Shown: positions 42,676 to 51,271 of the stretch, one piece after another | Layout of the letters: every line of letters starts with the position of its first letter | Numbering within the stretch: the first letter of the stretch is position 1 | Source: JAVDCA01 sp963819385 | GTDB taxonomy: Bacteria; Pseudomonadota; Alphaproteobacteria; Rhizobiales; Xanthobacteraceae | Assembly: GCA_963819385.1 (NCBI GenBank) | Contig: CAWFVV010000003.1 | Span: 372,001-436,000 of the forward strand | DNA length: 64,000 nucleotides | Direction of reading: 5' to 3' | Notes under the pieces: model-generated | What the model was told of the DNA's origin: nothing | Databases searched by the model: none | What the model saw: the letters and a program-made list of their open reading frames with translations, nothing else | Translations under genes and position numbers: made by a program

Positions 42676-43464
42676 TTACTGCCGGTGCGCGCCGAAAAAC
42701 ACGGGGAGGCCGAACGTCAGCCCCGCGCGAATTTCGTTGACGGTCTGCCCGCCGACGAGGGCGTGACGGACGCCGACGTCGAAGCTCAGCTTGTCGTTCA
42801 CTTGCCAGATCGCCCCGACCAGCGCCGAATAGGTCTGTGCCGTGCCGAACTCGTTTTCGTAGAAGAACTCTGCAACCGGCCGTACCTTCCAGGTCGACGG
42901 CCCCTCGATGATGGTGCCGAGGAACGCATCGGCGTGCTGGTCCCGCGTCAACTCGGCCTGGGCGTTGAGGTGGATGGTCGTCCATTGGAAGCGCTGCGAG
43001 ACGACGCCGGCCACGCTCGCGCCGACGCCCGCGTCCGCGTTGATGCCGGGCAGCAGCGCGCCGAACTCGGTCGCGACGCTCGGGCCGCTCTTGTCCTGCA
43101 GGCTGCCCTCGCGCAGCACGTGCTTGAGGAAGACGCCGGTCCCCGCGAAGCTCGCGCGGTCGTCGGACTGGCCGAGCGGAAAGTGCCCCTGTCCCTGCGC
43201 GACCGCCTCCCAGCCCTCGGCAAAGCCGAGATTGACCACCCAGTCCGGCGCCACGAGGGTCTTGGCGGGGCCCTGTTTTAGGGCGCCCGCCGGCTGCAGC
43301 TCGACCTCGAGCTCGCCGAGATCGGCGACCGCCGCGTCGGTCCCTTCGAACGGCCGAAAGGCCCAGGCTGGCCGGCAGATCATCGCCAGCATGACGCACG
43401 ACAGCGCCACCCGGGCGCGCCATGGCCAGCGAGCGGGGAAGCGTCTTCGCAAGGACGGCTGCAC
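42676..43464 (-). CDS. Probable outer-membrane beta-barrel protein (MetA/phenol-degradation type)
   Basis: 262 residues from a GTG at 43464 preceded by GGGGGAGGA; ATG at about 43392 is another option. Signal peptide VALSCVMLAMICRPAWA. The mature part has alternating strands with aromatic ends (WVVNLGFAEGWEAVAQGQGH, KVRPVAEFFYENEFGTAQTY, LSFDVGVRHALVGGQTVNEI) and ends in a barrel-like GLTFGLPVFF. It resembles the transporter-like Phenol_MetA_deg family. It follows the beta-propeller gene of the chromate cluster on the same strand. Family call is moderate. Confidence 0.6.
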   Translation of the reverse strand: MQPSLRRRFPARWPWRARVALSCVMLAMICRPAWAFRPFEGTDAAVADLGELEVELQPAGALKQGPAKTLVAPDWVVNLGFAEGWEAVAQGQGHFPLGQSDDRASFAGTGVFLKHVLREGSLQDKSGPSVATEFGALLPGINADAGVGASVAGVVSQRFQWTTIHLNAQAELTRDQHADAFLGTIIEGPSTWKVRPVAEFFYENEFGTAQTYSALVGAIWQVNDKLSFDVGVRHALVGGQTVNEIRAGLTFGLPVFFGAHRQ

Positions 43465-43491
43465 GGTCCTCCCCCGATCTTTAGATTGTGG

Positions 43492-43562
43492 CTCGAACAA
43501 TATCTTTTCCGAAAACGGGTATCCACTCCGTATCAAGTACGGGGCAGGCTTTTGCAGGATCA
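43492..43562 (-). repeat. REP-like repeat, family D, copy 3 (diverged)
   Basis: ATCTTTTCCGAAAACGGGTA and CGGGGCAGGCTTTTGCAGGA match the inverse of 35601-35670. Its edge supplies the stop codon of the beta-propeller gene (43560-43562). Confidence 0.7.
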
Positions 43563-44573
43563 CGGCGTGGGACGCAGGACCCAGATCGCCGCCGGCTCGC
43601 CGCCGCTGGCGCGAACCGCGACGAACAGGCGATCGACCTGCGGCACGAACAGCGACGTGCGCGCGCCCGCGACCGTTCGCACGCGCGCCAGCCGGCGCCA
43701 GGGCGTGCTCGCCTTGTCGAGCACGTCGACAAATCCTTCGCCGCAACTCGCATAGATACGCTGCCGCTTCGCATCGACGAACACGTCGTCGATGTCGCCG
43801 CAGACGTCCGCCGACGCGCCCATGCCGCCATCGGCCATCGCGAAGGCGACGAGCTTCGCGGGACGGCGAAACGCCACGATGACCTCTTGCGTAGGTTCAT
43901 CCAACGCCATCGCGAAATTTCCGCTCATGCCCTGTGTGGGCCAGCGCGCGGTCATCTTGCCCGCCGCCGGATCAATCACGGCGATCATCTGCGCGCCCGG
44001 AACGTTGACGTAGATGTGCTTTCCGTCACGCGTGAGCTGGAAGCTCTCGGGATGGCCGGGAAGCGGGATATCGGTGGGCTTGCTGACGCTGGCCGGATCG
44101 ATGACGGCGAGCCCGCCGCCGCCATATCCGACGAACAGCTTGCCCGTCGCCCCGTCGAAACGGATGTTGTCGGCGTCGCTGCCGAGCCTGACCGCATCGC
44201 CGGGCGTGTAGCGGTCGCCGCGGAAGAGCTGCACCGAGCCGTCACGGGCGTTCGCGACGTAGAGCGTCTCGGTCGACGGCACGTAGCCGACGCCTTGCGG
44301 CTCCTTGAGCCCGGCGATGACCTGCACGAGCTTGTTCGACTTGATATCGATGACTGCCACCGTGTCGTTGCCGAGCTCGGCGACGAACAGCCGGCCGCGC
44401 GCGAGGTCGATCGCCAAGTGGTCGATCCGGCCGTTCACCTGCCCGAGCGGAATCTTCGCCTCGACCTGCAGCGCCTCCGACGCGGTGGCTTGCGCGGGCG
44501 CCGATGTCGGCGCCAGTGCGGCGAGTGCCGCGGCCACAATCGGGATGGCGAATTTCGGCAAGGAGTTCCGCAT
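43560..44573 (-). CDS. Secreted YncE/YVTN-type beta-propeller protein
   Basis: 337 residues with a GGAGG site. Signal peptide IPIVAAALAALAPTSAPAQA. Seven-bladed propeller repeats of the YVTN/YncE type: GRLFVAELGNDTVAVIDIKS, ETLYVANARDGSVQLFRGDR, GKLFVGYGGGGLAVIDPASV, KHIYVNVPGAQMIAVIDPAA. One Cys pair (ADVCGDI, YASCGEG) near the end. Exact role unknown. It starts 27 bases after chrA on the same strand, so it is in the chromate operon. Confidence 0.85.
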   Translation of the reverse strand: MRNSLPKFAIPIVAAALAALAPTSAPAQATASEALQVEAKIPLGQVNGRIDHLAIDLARGRLFVAELGNDTVAVIDIKSNKLVQVIAGLKEPQGVGYVPSTETLYVANARDGSVQLFRGDRYTPGDAVRLGSDADNIRFDGATGKLFVGYGGGGLAVIDPASVSKPTDIPLPGHPESFQLTRDGKHIYVNVPGAQMIAVIDPAAGKMTARWPTQGMSGNFAMALDEPTQEVIVAFRRPAKLVAFAMADGGMGASADVCGDIDDVFVDAKRQRIYASCGEGFVDVLDKASTPWRRLARVRTVAGARTSLFVPQVDRLFVAVRASGGEPAAIWVLRPTP

Positions 44574-44600
44574 CGTTACCTCCTCGTTGGCTAGGGCGCG

Positions 44601-45782
44601 TTACTTCACCATGACCCAGGCGGGTTGCAGCAGCGGATAGGCGATGAGGCCGATCACCGCGGTCGCGGCGATGAGCAGCGGATTGCTCACCTTCCAGCGG
44701 AAGAGGACCGCAAGCGACGCGAGCCCGATGAGGGCGGTGAGCCAGTCGCCGATCGCGATGCGGCCGAGCAGGAAGCTCGCGCCCAGGATGGTGCCGATCG
44801 CGGCGGCGTAGGCGCCTTTGATGAAGCCCTGCACGTTGGGATTGGCGCGGTAGCGCGCGAGCAGCGGCGCCGCGACCAGCACCAGGATGAACGACGGCAG
44901 GAAGATGCCGATAGTCGCAACAAGCGAGCCCGTGAATCCCGCGACCAGGTAGCCCACGAAGGTCGCCGTGATCACCACCGGGCCGGGGCTGATCATCCCG
45001 ATCGCGACCGCGACCAGGAATTGCCGCTGATCGAGCCAGCCGTATTGCTGCACCAGGCCTTGCTCGAGAAACGGCACGATGACGAGGCCGCTGCCGAAGG
45101 TGAGCGAGCCGGCTTTGACGAAGAACAGAAAAAGCTTGCCCAACGTCGATGCCGGGGCGGCGGCGGGCGCGAGCTGAGCCAGCACCGGCGCCGCCACGAT
45201 GTCGAGCGCCGCGGTCGTGCCCGGCCGGCGCAGGCTGCCGTACCAGAGAATACCGACGATGCCCGCGCCGATGAACAGGAGCGCCACCTCGGCCTTGAGC
45301 ACGACCGTCACGGCGAGACAGGCCGCCGCGATCGCCCACTGCATCCAATCTTCCATGCCGAGCTTCGCCAGCCGGTAGCAGGAGTGCAGGATCAGCGCGA
45401 TGACGGCCGGGCTGACGCCGTAGAAGATCGCCGTCACCGGCTGCAGCCCGCCGAAATGGACGAAGGCCGCGCCGAGCGCCGCCACGATGACGAAATTCGG
45501 CAGGATGAACGCCCAGCCGCCCGCCCAGGCGCCCCAAAATCCGCCGCGCAGATATGAAACGTAGATGCCGACCTGAATCGCGAGCGGTCCGGGGAGCGAT
45601 TGGCAGATCGCGATCGCCTCGCGCATCTGCTCCTTCGTGAGCCATCCCTTGTCGGCGACGAGCTCGCGCTCCATCTGCCCGACCAGCGCGACCGGCCCGC
45701 CGAAGCCGATGAGGCCGAGACGCAGGAAATAGATCGTCAGCTCCGCGATCCGCCCGCGTCCGGGTTCAGCCGCCGTCGTCAT
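44601..45782 (-). CDS. chrA: Chromate transporter, two-domain ChrA
   Basis: 393 residues, the long-chain (two CHR domains) form, 10-12 helices. First domain: RLGLIGFGGPVALVGQMERE, ICQSLPGPLAIQVGIYVSYL. Second domain repeats the motif: FVKAGSLTFGSGLVIVPFLE, MISPGPVVITATFVGYLVAG. ChrA exports chromate with energy from the proton gradient. It is flanked by a DUF1259 gene upstream (94-base gap) and a beta-propeller gene downstream, a grouping often seen with chrA. RBS GAGGGG at good spacing. Confidence 0.93.
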   Translation of the reverse strand: MTTAAEPGRGRIAELTIYFLRLGLIGFGGPVALVGQMERELVADKGWLTKEQMREAIAICQSLPGPLAIQVGIYVSYLRGGFWGAWAGGWAFILPNFVIVAALGAAFVHFGGLQPVTAIFYGVSPAVIALILHSCYRLAKLGMEDWMQWAIAAACLAVTVVLKAEVALLFIGAGIVGILWYGSLRRPGTTAALDIVAAPVLAQLAPAAAPASTLGKLFLFFVKAGSLTFGSGLVIVPFLEQGLVQQYGWLDQRQFLVAVAIGMISPGPVVITATFVGYLVAGFTGSLVATIGIFLPSFILVLVAAPLLARYRANPNVQGFIKGAYAAAIGTILGASFLLGRIAIGDWLTALIGLASLAVLFRWKVSNPLLIAATAVIGLIAYPLLQPAWVMVK

Positions 45783-45876
45783 GGTTGTCCCCTCTCGCCG
45801 AGCCGACGCTCGACATTCCGTTGGTGCGAGGCCGATCGGCGCACCGGCCGGCCTCGCGTTTCAGTCGATCGAGCCG

Positions 45877-46767
45877 TCAGTTCTTGGCGACCGCCATCTT
45901 GTCGAGCGCGGCGCGCAAGCCCTTCGCGAGCTTAACCGCATCATCATTCGCCCAGAAATGCATGAAGAACAGCCGTGGCTGCTCGTTGAGCATGTGGCTG
46001 TGCAGTGCCGTCACCTCGATGCCGTTCTGCCGCAAGGTGCGCAGCACCGGATTGACCTCGTCGGCGGTCATCACGAAGTCGCCCGTGATCGCGGCTTTGG
46101 CGTTGCCGGTCGGCTGGAAGCCGATGCCGGTCGCGAGGCCGAGCGGCCCGGCGGGCGCGATCGTCATGCCCTCCTGGGTCACCGGGGCGCTGCGCGGAAT
46201 GCCGAACTGGTAGACGCCGCCGTTCGCCGTGCCCTTGACGCCCATGATCTTGTCGAGCGCGGCGGTGTCGAGGTCGATCGCGGGCGGCGCGGCGGGCGCC
46301 GCCGGCGTGGCAAGCGGCGTCTTGCTCACCGCCAATGCGTCATGGATCGCCTTGGCGAGCTTGACGGGGTCGCCCATGCCGCCGACATGCATGTAGAACG
46401 TCGCCGGGGTCGCGCGCAGCAAGTGATTGTGGACTGCCGTGATGTCGAGGCCGCCCTCGATCATCTTTGCCATCACGGGATTGATCTCGGTTTCGAGCAG
46501 CACGAGATCACCCATCACCATCACGCCGCCATGCATCGGCTTGAACGCGACCCAGCCGCCGAGCGCGAGTGCCGGCCTGATCGCGACGCCGTCGAGCGTC
46601 ACCTGCAGGTCGGAGCGCGCGAAACCGTAGCGATGCACGTCGCCCGCAACCGCCGCGGCCTTGCGGCCGAATGCGTCGTCGACCTTCTGCCAGTCGATTT
46701 CCTGCGCGCTTGCCGCCGCCGGCAGCCACGCTGCCAGCAGCGAAAGCAAGATCCATCCTCGTCTCAT
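45877..46767 (-). CDS. Secreted protein with two DUF1259 (LppY/LpqO-like) domains
   Basis: 296 residues from ATG 46767 (AAGGAG upstream). Signal peptide LLSLLAAWLPAAASAQ. Two tandem copies of the DUF1259 fold are visible: first ~25-145 (ITAVHNHLLRATPATFYMHV), second ~175-290 (VTALHSHMLNEQPRLFFMHF). Each has the conserved H-N/S-H and M-H pattern, suggesting metal binding. Function unknown, but genes of this family commonly neighbour chrA; a metal-oxyanion role is inferred from that only. Confidence 0.85.
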   Translation of the reverse strand: MRRGWILLSLLAAWLPAAASAQEIDWQKVDDAFGRKAAAVAGDVHRYGFARSDLQVTLDGVAIRPALALGGWVAFKPMHGGVMVMGDLVLLETEINPVMAKMIEGGLDITAVHNHLLRATPATFYMHVGGMGDPVKLAKAIHDALAVSKTPLATPAAPAAPPAIDLDTAALDKIMGVKGTANGGVYQFGIPRSAPVTQEGMTIAPAGPLGLATGIGFQPTGNAKAAITGDFVMTADEVNPVLRTLRQNGIEVTALHSHMLNEQPRLFFMHFWANDDAVKLAKGLRAALDKMAVAKN

Positions 46768-46835
46768 CTGACCACTCCTTGGTTTTGGGCAACGCCCGGG
46801 TTCTCGTCCCCACATTCGGATGCGTCCCGCAGCCG

Positions 46836-47540
46836 TCATGGCCGCTCGGTTATCGGAAGAGGCTCGATGATGATCGGATCAAACCGCATGACGCTGCCGG
46901 GCTCGCGCCAAAAGGCGACGCGTCCGGGCTGGCGCAGCCTCTTGTCGTAAGCGGTGAACAGCCAGTGCCCGTCGAGCGAGACGCCGAATTGCCCGTCCTC
47001 GGCCCGGATCGCGACCGTATGCCAGGCGTCGCGAGAGATATTTAAATCGACGCCGATGATCTCGGTCGAGCGGCCGTCCGCCACGCGCGCAAAGGCGACC
47101 CTGCTCCTCGCGACATCGAGCTTGAGGACGTAGTAACTGCCACGCTCGGTCAGACGTATCGCCACTCCCCCTATGTCTTCCTCCGCGCCCGGCAACGCCT
47201 TGAGGCGAAGCCGCATCTCGAAATTCTTCGGCGGCACGGCATCGAGAATCGTGAGGCGCGATCGGTCATCTCGACGGACGGCGCTCGATTTGTCGGCATC
47301 CAGGCGGGTATCCGCCCGCGCATCGGGAGTCGCCGTATGGCCGACGCCGGCATGCCCGACGGACGGAACATCCTCGAAGCCGCCCGATGAGGCGCTTGCG
47401 ATGCTGGCGCGTGGCGCTGCCCCGATTACCAGTGTTCCCGCCAAAAGTGCGAGTGCGAGGGAACGGCCGGCGCTGACGGTCGCGATCGAAGCCCGCGCAC
47501 ACGGATGTCCGGCAGAAATAGGAAGTGAGATTCCGTCCAT
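46836..47540 (-). CDS. Secreted LamG-like protein of unknown function
   Basis: 234 residues from ATG 47540. Hydrophobic SLALALLAGTLVIGAAP near the N-terminus is a signal sequence or anchor. After a low-complexity Ala/Asp stretch, residues ~95-230 look like a concanavalin/LamG-type beta-sandwich: FEMRLRLKALPGAEEDIGGV, RGSYYVLKLDVARSRVAFAR, WHTVAIRAEDGQFGVSLDGH. Such domains bind carbohydrate or partners. It starts 68 bases upstream of the DUF1259 gene on the same strand and may be cotranscribed with the chromate cluster. Confidence 0.65.
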   Translation of the reverse strand: MDGISLPISAGHPCARASIATVSAGRSLALALLAGTLVIGAAPRASIASASSGGFEDVPSVGHAGVGHTATPDARADTRLDADKSSAVRRDDRSRLTILDAVPPKNFEMRLRLKALPGAEEDIGGVAIRLTERGSYYVLKLDVARSRVAFARVADGRSTEIIGVDLNISRDAWHTVAIRAEDGQFGVSLDGHWLFTAYDKRLRQPGRVAFWREPGSVMRFDPIIIEPLPITERP

Positions 47541-47720
47541 GCGCAATCGTCTCGACAAATGCGAGTGTTGCGCAGAGCTTGGACGGACACCCGTCTGGTG
47601 GGGAGCCTGCGTTTCCCCGCCAAGAAAACTACCGAAGCGCGTAAAGGTTCGCAAGCCTCGCCAAGGAATCGTGGGTGCAATCGCGGTGCCTGCGCAAGTT
47701 CGAATATGCCGCGCCTCCGG

Positions 47721-48791
47721 TTAAACTCCCGCAGCGATCTGAAGTCGGCCTCCAGGCGCCGACCGGACGGCCGCCAGCCGGGCGATTTCCGCAGGCGCCT
47801 GCTCCGGAAACGGGAAAACCGAGCTGACGTTGATTTCGCAAAGAACGTAGGTGTCCTCGCCGGATTTGGTGCGCGGCCCATAAAGGAAATCGGCATCCCA
47901 AATGATCGGGAGCGACGTCGCATCGATATCCAATACCCGCATCATCTGCGGCGTCCATTCTTCTTCCATCTTTGTCCGGAGAGTCTGGAACGCTGCTTCG
48001 GAGGCAGGGTACATGATGCGGGGAGGCACCGGCGCCGATTGCAAATCCGAGCTGACAGGCGGCGGAGCCATCAGGGCTCTGACGAACTGGTGTCCGAAGC
48101 CCACGACTTTGTCGGCACACATATAGCATCGGATCATGCCGTCGTGCAGCCGCGGCTGGAACGGCTGGTCGACGATGCAACCATCGGCGGCGAAATACGC
48201 CTCGCACCGGCGCATGAAGTCGTCGAGCGGCATTTCTTCCGGCATGCTGCCGCGGCGGGCGTGCAGCACGCGCACTATCTCGGTTCGATGCTCAGGCAAA
48301 AGGGCCCGCTCGACTTTCCACACGCCCTGGCCGCCGTTGCCGCGATTCTGCTTGAGAACGCGAGGTCCCACCGACTGCAGTCGTGTTGGGAACTGTCGGC
48401 AGAACTCTTCAGCGTTCGTATAGAGATGGGTGTCGGTGCCCCAACTCAAGTGCTTTGTGCGATGAAGAACCTGCTTCACGCCCATCTTGAGGATCACGTC
48501 GGGATGGGCGCTGACCCAAATCCCTTTGGACCCGACGTCGCGCAGCATCGCGTCAAGCGAAATCCGGTTCTTTCCCTCGGAAATGGGATCGACCCAAACT
48601 AGCACGCCATTCAGCGTCAACAGTTGATCGCGCACCTCCTGCACCATGTCGTCTGAATAGACGGCCGGCTCCGCGTGCAGGCGAAGCGCCGCCATCGCGT
48701 CGAAGATCCGGTTGAGCCGATTGTTTTGCGGTGTCGCGTTGCGCCGCCCCTCGCGGTCGCCGCGCCACAAGATGCCGACCGTGAAAGTCAT
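47721..48791 (-). CDS. Cj0069-family ATP-grasp-like protein
   Basis: 356 residues from ATG 48791, which has GGAG at good spacing and begins with the expected MTFTVGILWRGD. The chain has an ATP-grasp look: PRVLKQNRGNGGQGVWKVER is a glycine-rich loop after a Lys strand, and DTYVLCEINVSSVFPFP is the metal-binding E-x-N motif near the end. Between them is DQPFQPRLHDGMIRCYMCAD. ATP-grasp enzymes ligate a carboxylate to an amine or thiol; the substrate here is unknown. The small secreted protein gene lies just upstream on the same strand. Confidence 0.65.
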   Translation of the reverse strand: MTFTVGILWRGDREGRRNATPQNNRLNRIFDAMAALRLHAEPAVYSDDMVQEVRDQLLTLNGVLVWVDPISEGKNRISLDAMLRDVGSKGIWVSAHPDVILKMGVKQVLHRTKHLSWGTDTHLYTNAEEFCRQFPTRLQSVGPRVLKQNRGNGGQGVWKVERALLPEHRTEIVRVLHARRGSMPEEMPLDDFMRRCEAYFAADGCIVDQPFQPRLHDGMIRCYMCADKVVGFGHQFVRALMAPPPVSSDLQSAPVPPRIMYPASEAAFQTLRTKMEEEWTPQMMRVLDIDATSLPIIWDADFLYGPRTKSGEDTYVLCEINVSSVFPFPEQAPAEIARLAAVRSAPGGRLQIAAGV

Positions 48792-48909
48792 CTCGAAATC
48801 TCCGAATGGTCGCTGACCGTCGTCCCTGATCGCCTCATTCGCCATTTTATCGAGGGCTTCGTGCAGGCGCTCGGCCAGTTTTACGCGTTGTCGTGGTCCC
48901 AAACACACC

Positions 48910-49269
48910 TCACTCGCGGCACGGGCATGACGCGGGCCTGATCGAATACTCGAGCACCGCCTCGTCCGCTGCGAAGATCGTGGTTGAGTCGATCTGACCC
49001 GGCGTCCAGGTGAACAACTCGCTGAACCCCAGATCGGGTGCGTCCTCCTTGAGCCGGATGAAATCGATGGCGAAACGCCCGGACGGGACCGCGCAACGCG
49101 ATGCGTCGACCGCGATATGCGCGACCCATGTCCGCCGCCACTGACGCATATCCGAGAAGGTGGTGCCTTTCACGGTCAGGACCGGCTTGCACTCTGGCGC
49201 GCCCGCCGCATTGCTCCCGCCGCAGACGATGAACGCCACGGCCAGCAAGGATGATAATGTACGTGTCAT
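48910..49269 (-). CDS. Small secreted protein of unknown function
   Basis: 119 residues. Signal peptide SSLLAVAFIVCGGSNAAGAP. The mature part has four cysteines (APECKPVL, ASRCAVPS, and CPC at the end), so disulfides are likely in the periplasm, and beta-strand character. Not recognised. It is 118 bases upstream of the ATP-grasp-like gene start and 17 bases downstream of the MATE gene on the same strand, hence possibly one transcript. Confidence 0.6.
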   Translation of the reverse strand: MTRTLSSLLAVAFIVCGGSNAAGAPECKPVLTVKGTTFSDMRQWRRTWVAHIAVDASRCAVPSGRFAIDFIRLKEDAPDLGFSELFTWTPGQIDSTTIFAADEAVLEYSIRPASCPCRE

Positions 49270-49286
49270 GGGATGCTCCGTTCAAT

Positions 49287-50711
49287 TCAGGTGTTGGTGG
49301 CCGTAGATGCGCCGGGCTCTTTGGTGGTGAGCACGGCGTAGACGAGGAGCGCCGCGTAGAGCGCAAATCCGATCGCGACGGCCGCGAACAATCCGCGCAC
49401 GTCTAGGCCGAGCCAGGCGATAGCGACGAGACCGCCCGCCGCGCTGAGAAACAGCCGCGCCGCATTGGCGATCACCGCCTTGACGGCGCGGCCGACACCT
49501 TGCGTCACGAAGAACAGGCCGAGCCCAAGCCCGTAGAGCGCGTAAGCCGGGCCGACGATGTGCAGATAGGAGGCGCCGAGCCGGATAATCTCGGCGTCGT
49601 CGCTGAACAGGCCCATCCACAGCGTGGGACGCAGCGCGACGACGAGGCCGATCACGCCGCTGACCGCCGCGACCGTCAGCGCACCGGTCCAGGCGATCTC
49701 GCGGGCGCGGCCGTATTGGCGGGCGCCCCAGTTGGTGCCGACCATCGCGACGATCGCGGTGCCGAAGCCGAAGGCGACCGGCTGGAGGATGTATTCGAGC
49801 CGCGCGCCCATCGCATAGGCGACGGCGGCCTCGCGTCCCAGATGGCCCGCGACCCCGGTCAGGACGACGACGGAGAGATTGGTAATGGCCGTATTGATGA
49901 GGCCGGGCACGCCGACCTTGAGGATGTCGGCAAATAATCCCCACCGCGGCGTCGTCCCGCGGAAATTCAGCCGAACGGCCGCGCGACCCGAGCGCAGGTA
50001 CCAGATCAGCACCGCGCTGCCCACCGCGAATGGGATCACCAGGCCCCAGCCTGCACCGGCCGGGCCGAGCGCCGGCAATGGGCCAACGCCGAAGATCAAG
50101 ACGGGCGAGATCGCGATGTGTGCGAGCACGCAGGCGACGAGCACCGTCGCGGGCAGGCTCATGTTGCCGGTGCCCCGCACCGCATTGCCGAGGAAATTGA
50201 GGACGCAGATGCAGACGGCGCCGCCCAGCGCCACGTTGGCATACGCCAGCGCATCCGCCAGCATCTCGTCGCGCCCGCCCATCCACCGGAACAGGAACGG
50301 GGCGCCGAGCAGCATCGTGGCCGCGAAGATCGCGCCGAGCGCGAGTGCCAGCAGCAAGGCGTGGAACACGAGGGCGTCGGCACGCTCACGCGCGCCGGCG
50401 CCGAGCGCCCGCGCGACCGCGGACGAGACGCCGTTGCCCATGCCGCTGTTGGTCGTCTGCAGGACAAGCATCACCCACGGGAACGCGAGCGACGCGCCGG
50501 CGAGCGCGTTGGTCCCGATCCGCCCGAGAAAAAATCCGTCGAACGTGATCACGCCCGCGAAGGCGAGCAGATTGAGCACGTTCGGCGCGGCGAGCCGCAG
50601 GAGCGTCGGCAGCACCCGACCTTCCAGCAGCAGCTTGGTGCGGGCCGCGGCAGGTGCTGGTTTTGGTCGCACCGGGAATGAGGTTGAAATCGTTGCGCTT
50701 CGATCGCTCAC
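49287..50711 (-). CDS. MATE-family efflux transporter
   Basis: 474 residues, 12 membrane helices, GTG start at 50711 with GGGAGGGAG upstream. Helix blocks of the MATE family: LLRLAAPNVLNLLAFAGVIT, GTNALAGASLAFPWVMLVLQ, GMGNGVSSAVARALGAGARE, and in the second half GVAGHLGREAAVAYAMGARL, VGTNWGARQYGRAREIAWTG. It would export drugs or organic cations with Na+ or H+. Confidence 0.92.
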   Translation of the reverse strand: MSDRSATISTSFPVRPKPAPAAARTKLLLEGRVLPTLLRLAAPNVLNLLAFAGVITFDGFFLGRIGTNALAGASLAFPWVMLVLQTTNSGMGNGVSSAVARALGAGARERADALVFHALLLALALGAIFAATMLLGAPFLFRWMGGRDEMLADALAYANVALGGAVCICVLNFLGNAVRGTGNMSLPATVLVACVLAHIAISPVLIFGVGPLPALGPAGAGWGLVIPFAVGSAVLIWYLRSGRAAVRLNFRGTTPRWGLFADILKVGVPGLINTAITNLSVVVLTGVAGHLGREAAVAYAMGARLEYILQPVAFGFGTAIVAMVGTNWGARQYGRAREIAWTGALTVAAVSGVIGLVVALRPTLWMGLFSDDAEIIRLGASYLHIVGPAYALYGLGLGLFFVTQGVGRAVKAVIANAARLFLSAAGGLVAIAWLGLDVRGLFAAVAIGFALYAALLVYAVLTTKEPGASTATNT

Positions 50712-50898
50712 AAGGCGCTCCCTCCCCGTTGGGGGGCGGAGCAGCGCTTGGACGAAGCGTCTTTTGTGCCGCCGGGCGGCTGCAGGAGGCCCGGCCGAAC
50801 GCGAGATAGCGCGCCTTCACGCCCGGCCGCAAAGCATCGTTTCTGAGGCTAGTGCCTACATTTTCTCGGGCAGGCGGCGGCCAAGCTACCCGGGGCGG

Positions 50899-51147
50899 TC
50901 ACCGATGCCAGAACCACTTGGCGGCCTCGCCATAGGCCTCCCGGCGCGTCAAGCCGATGTCGCGCAGGAGGTGCTGGTTGTCGTGATCGGCCAGTTCGCG
51001 CAGCGCGCGACGCTGTTCGGTGCGCGCCAGGCCGGCGCGGATCGCGTGCGACAGCACTTTAAAGAGCGCCGCACCCGCGGCGAACGGCCAGGACGACCGG
51101 AGGAAGCGGCCGCCGCCGTCAACCCTCCTGGTGATCGAACTCGACAT
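50899..51147 (-). CDS. DUF1127-domain small protein
   Basis: 82 residues from ATG 51147 (AAAGGA upstream). The C-terminal DUF1127 motif is clear: RRALRELADHDNQHLLRDIG followed by LTRREAYGEAAKWFWHR. The N-terminal part has a weak hydrophobic stretch. Small Arg-rich DUF1127 proteins can bind RNA in some rhizobia; here no direct evidence. It is divergent from the LysR-type gene at 51272, sharing its promoter region. Confidence 0.85.
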   Translation of the reverse strand: MSSSITRRVDGGGRFLRSSWPFAAGAALFKVLSHAIRAGLARTEQRRALRELADHDNQHLLRDIGLTRREAYGEAAKWFWHR

Positions 51148-51271
51148 GACCGGTCCTTTCCTCGTCGCGCGGAACGCCTCGCGCGCCCGAGGGGACCGAT
51201 AGAGCCGGAGCGGCTTGTTTCCAAAGCATCCTTTCTCTATCCTGCCCGAGATTTTCTCATGAGATTTGGCC

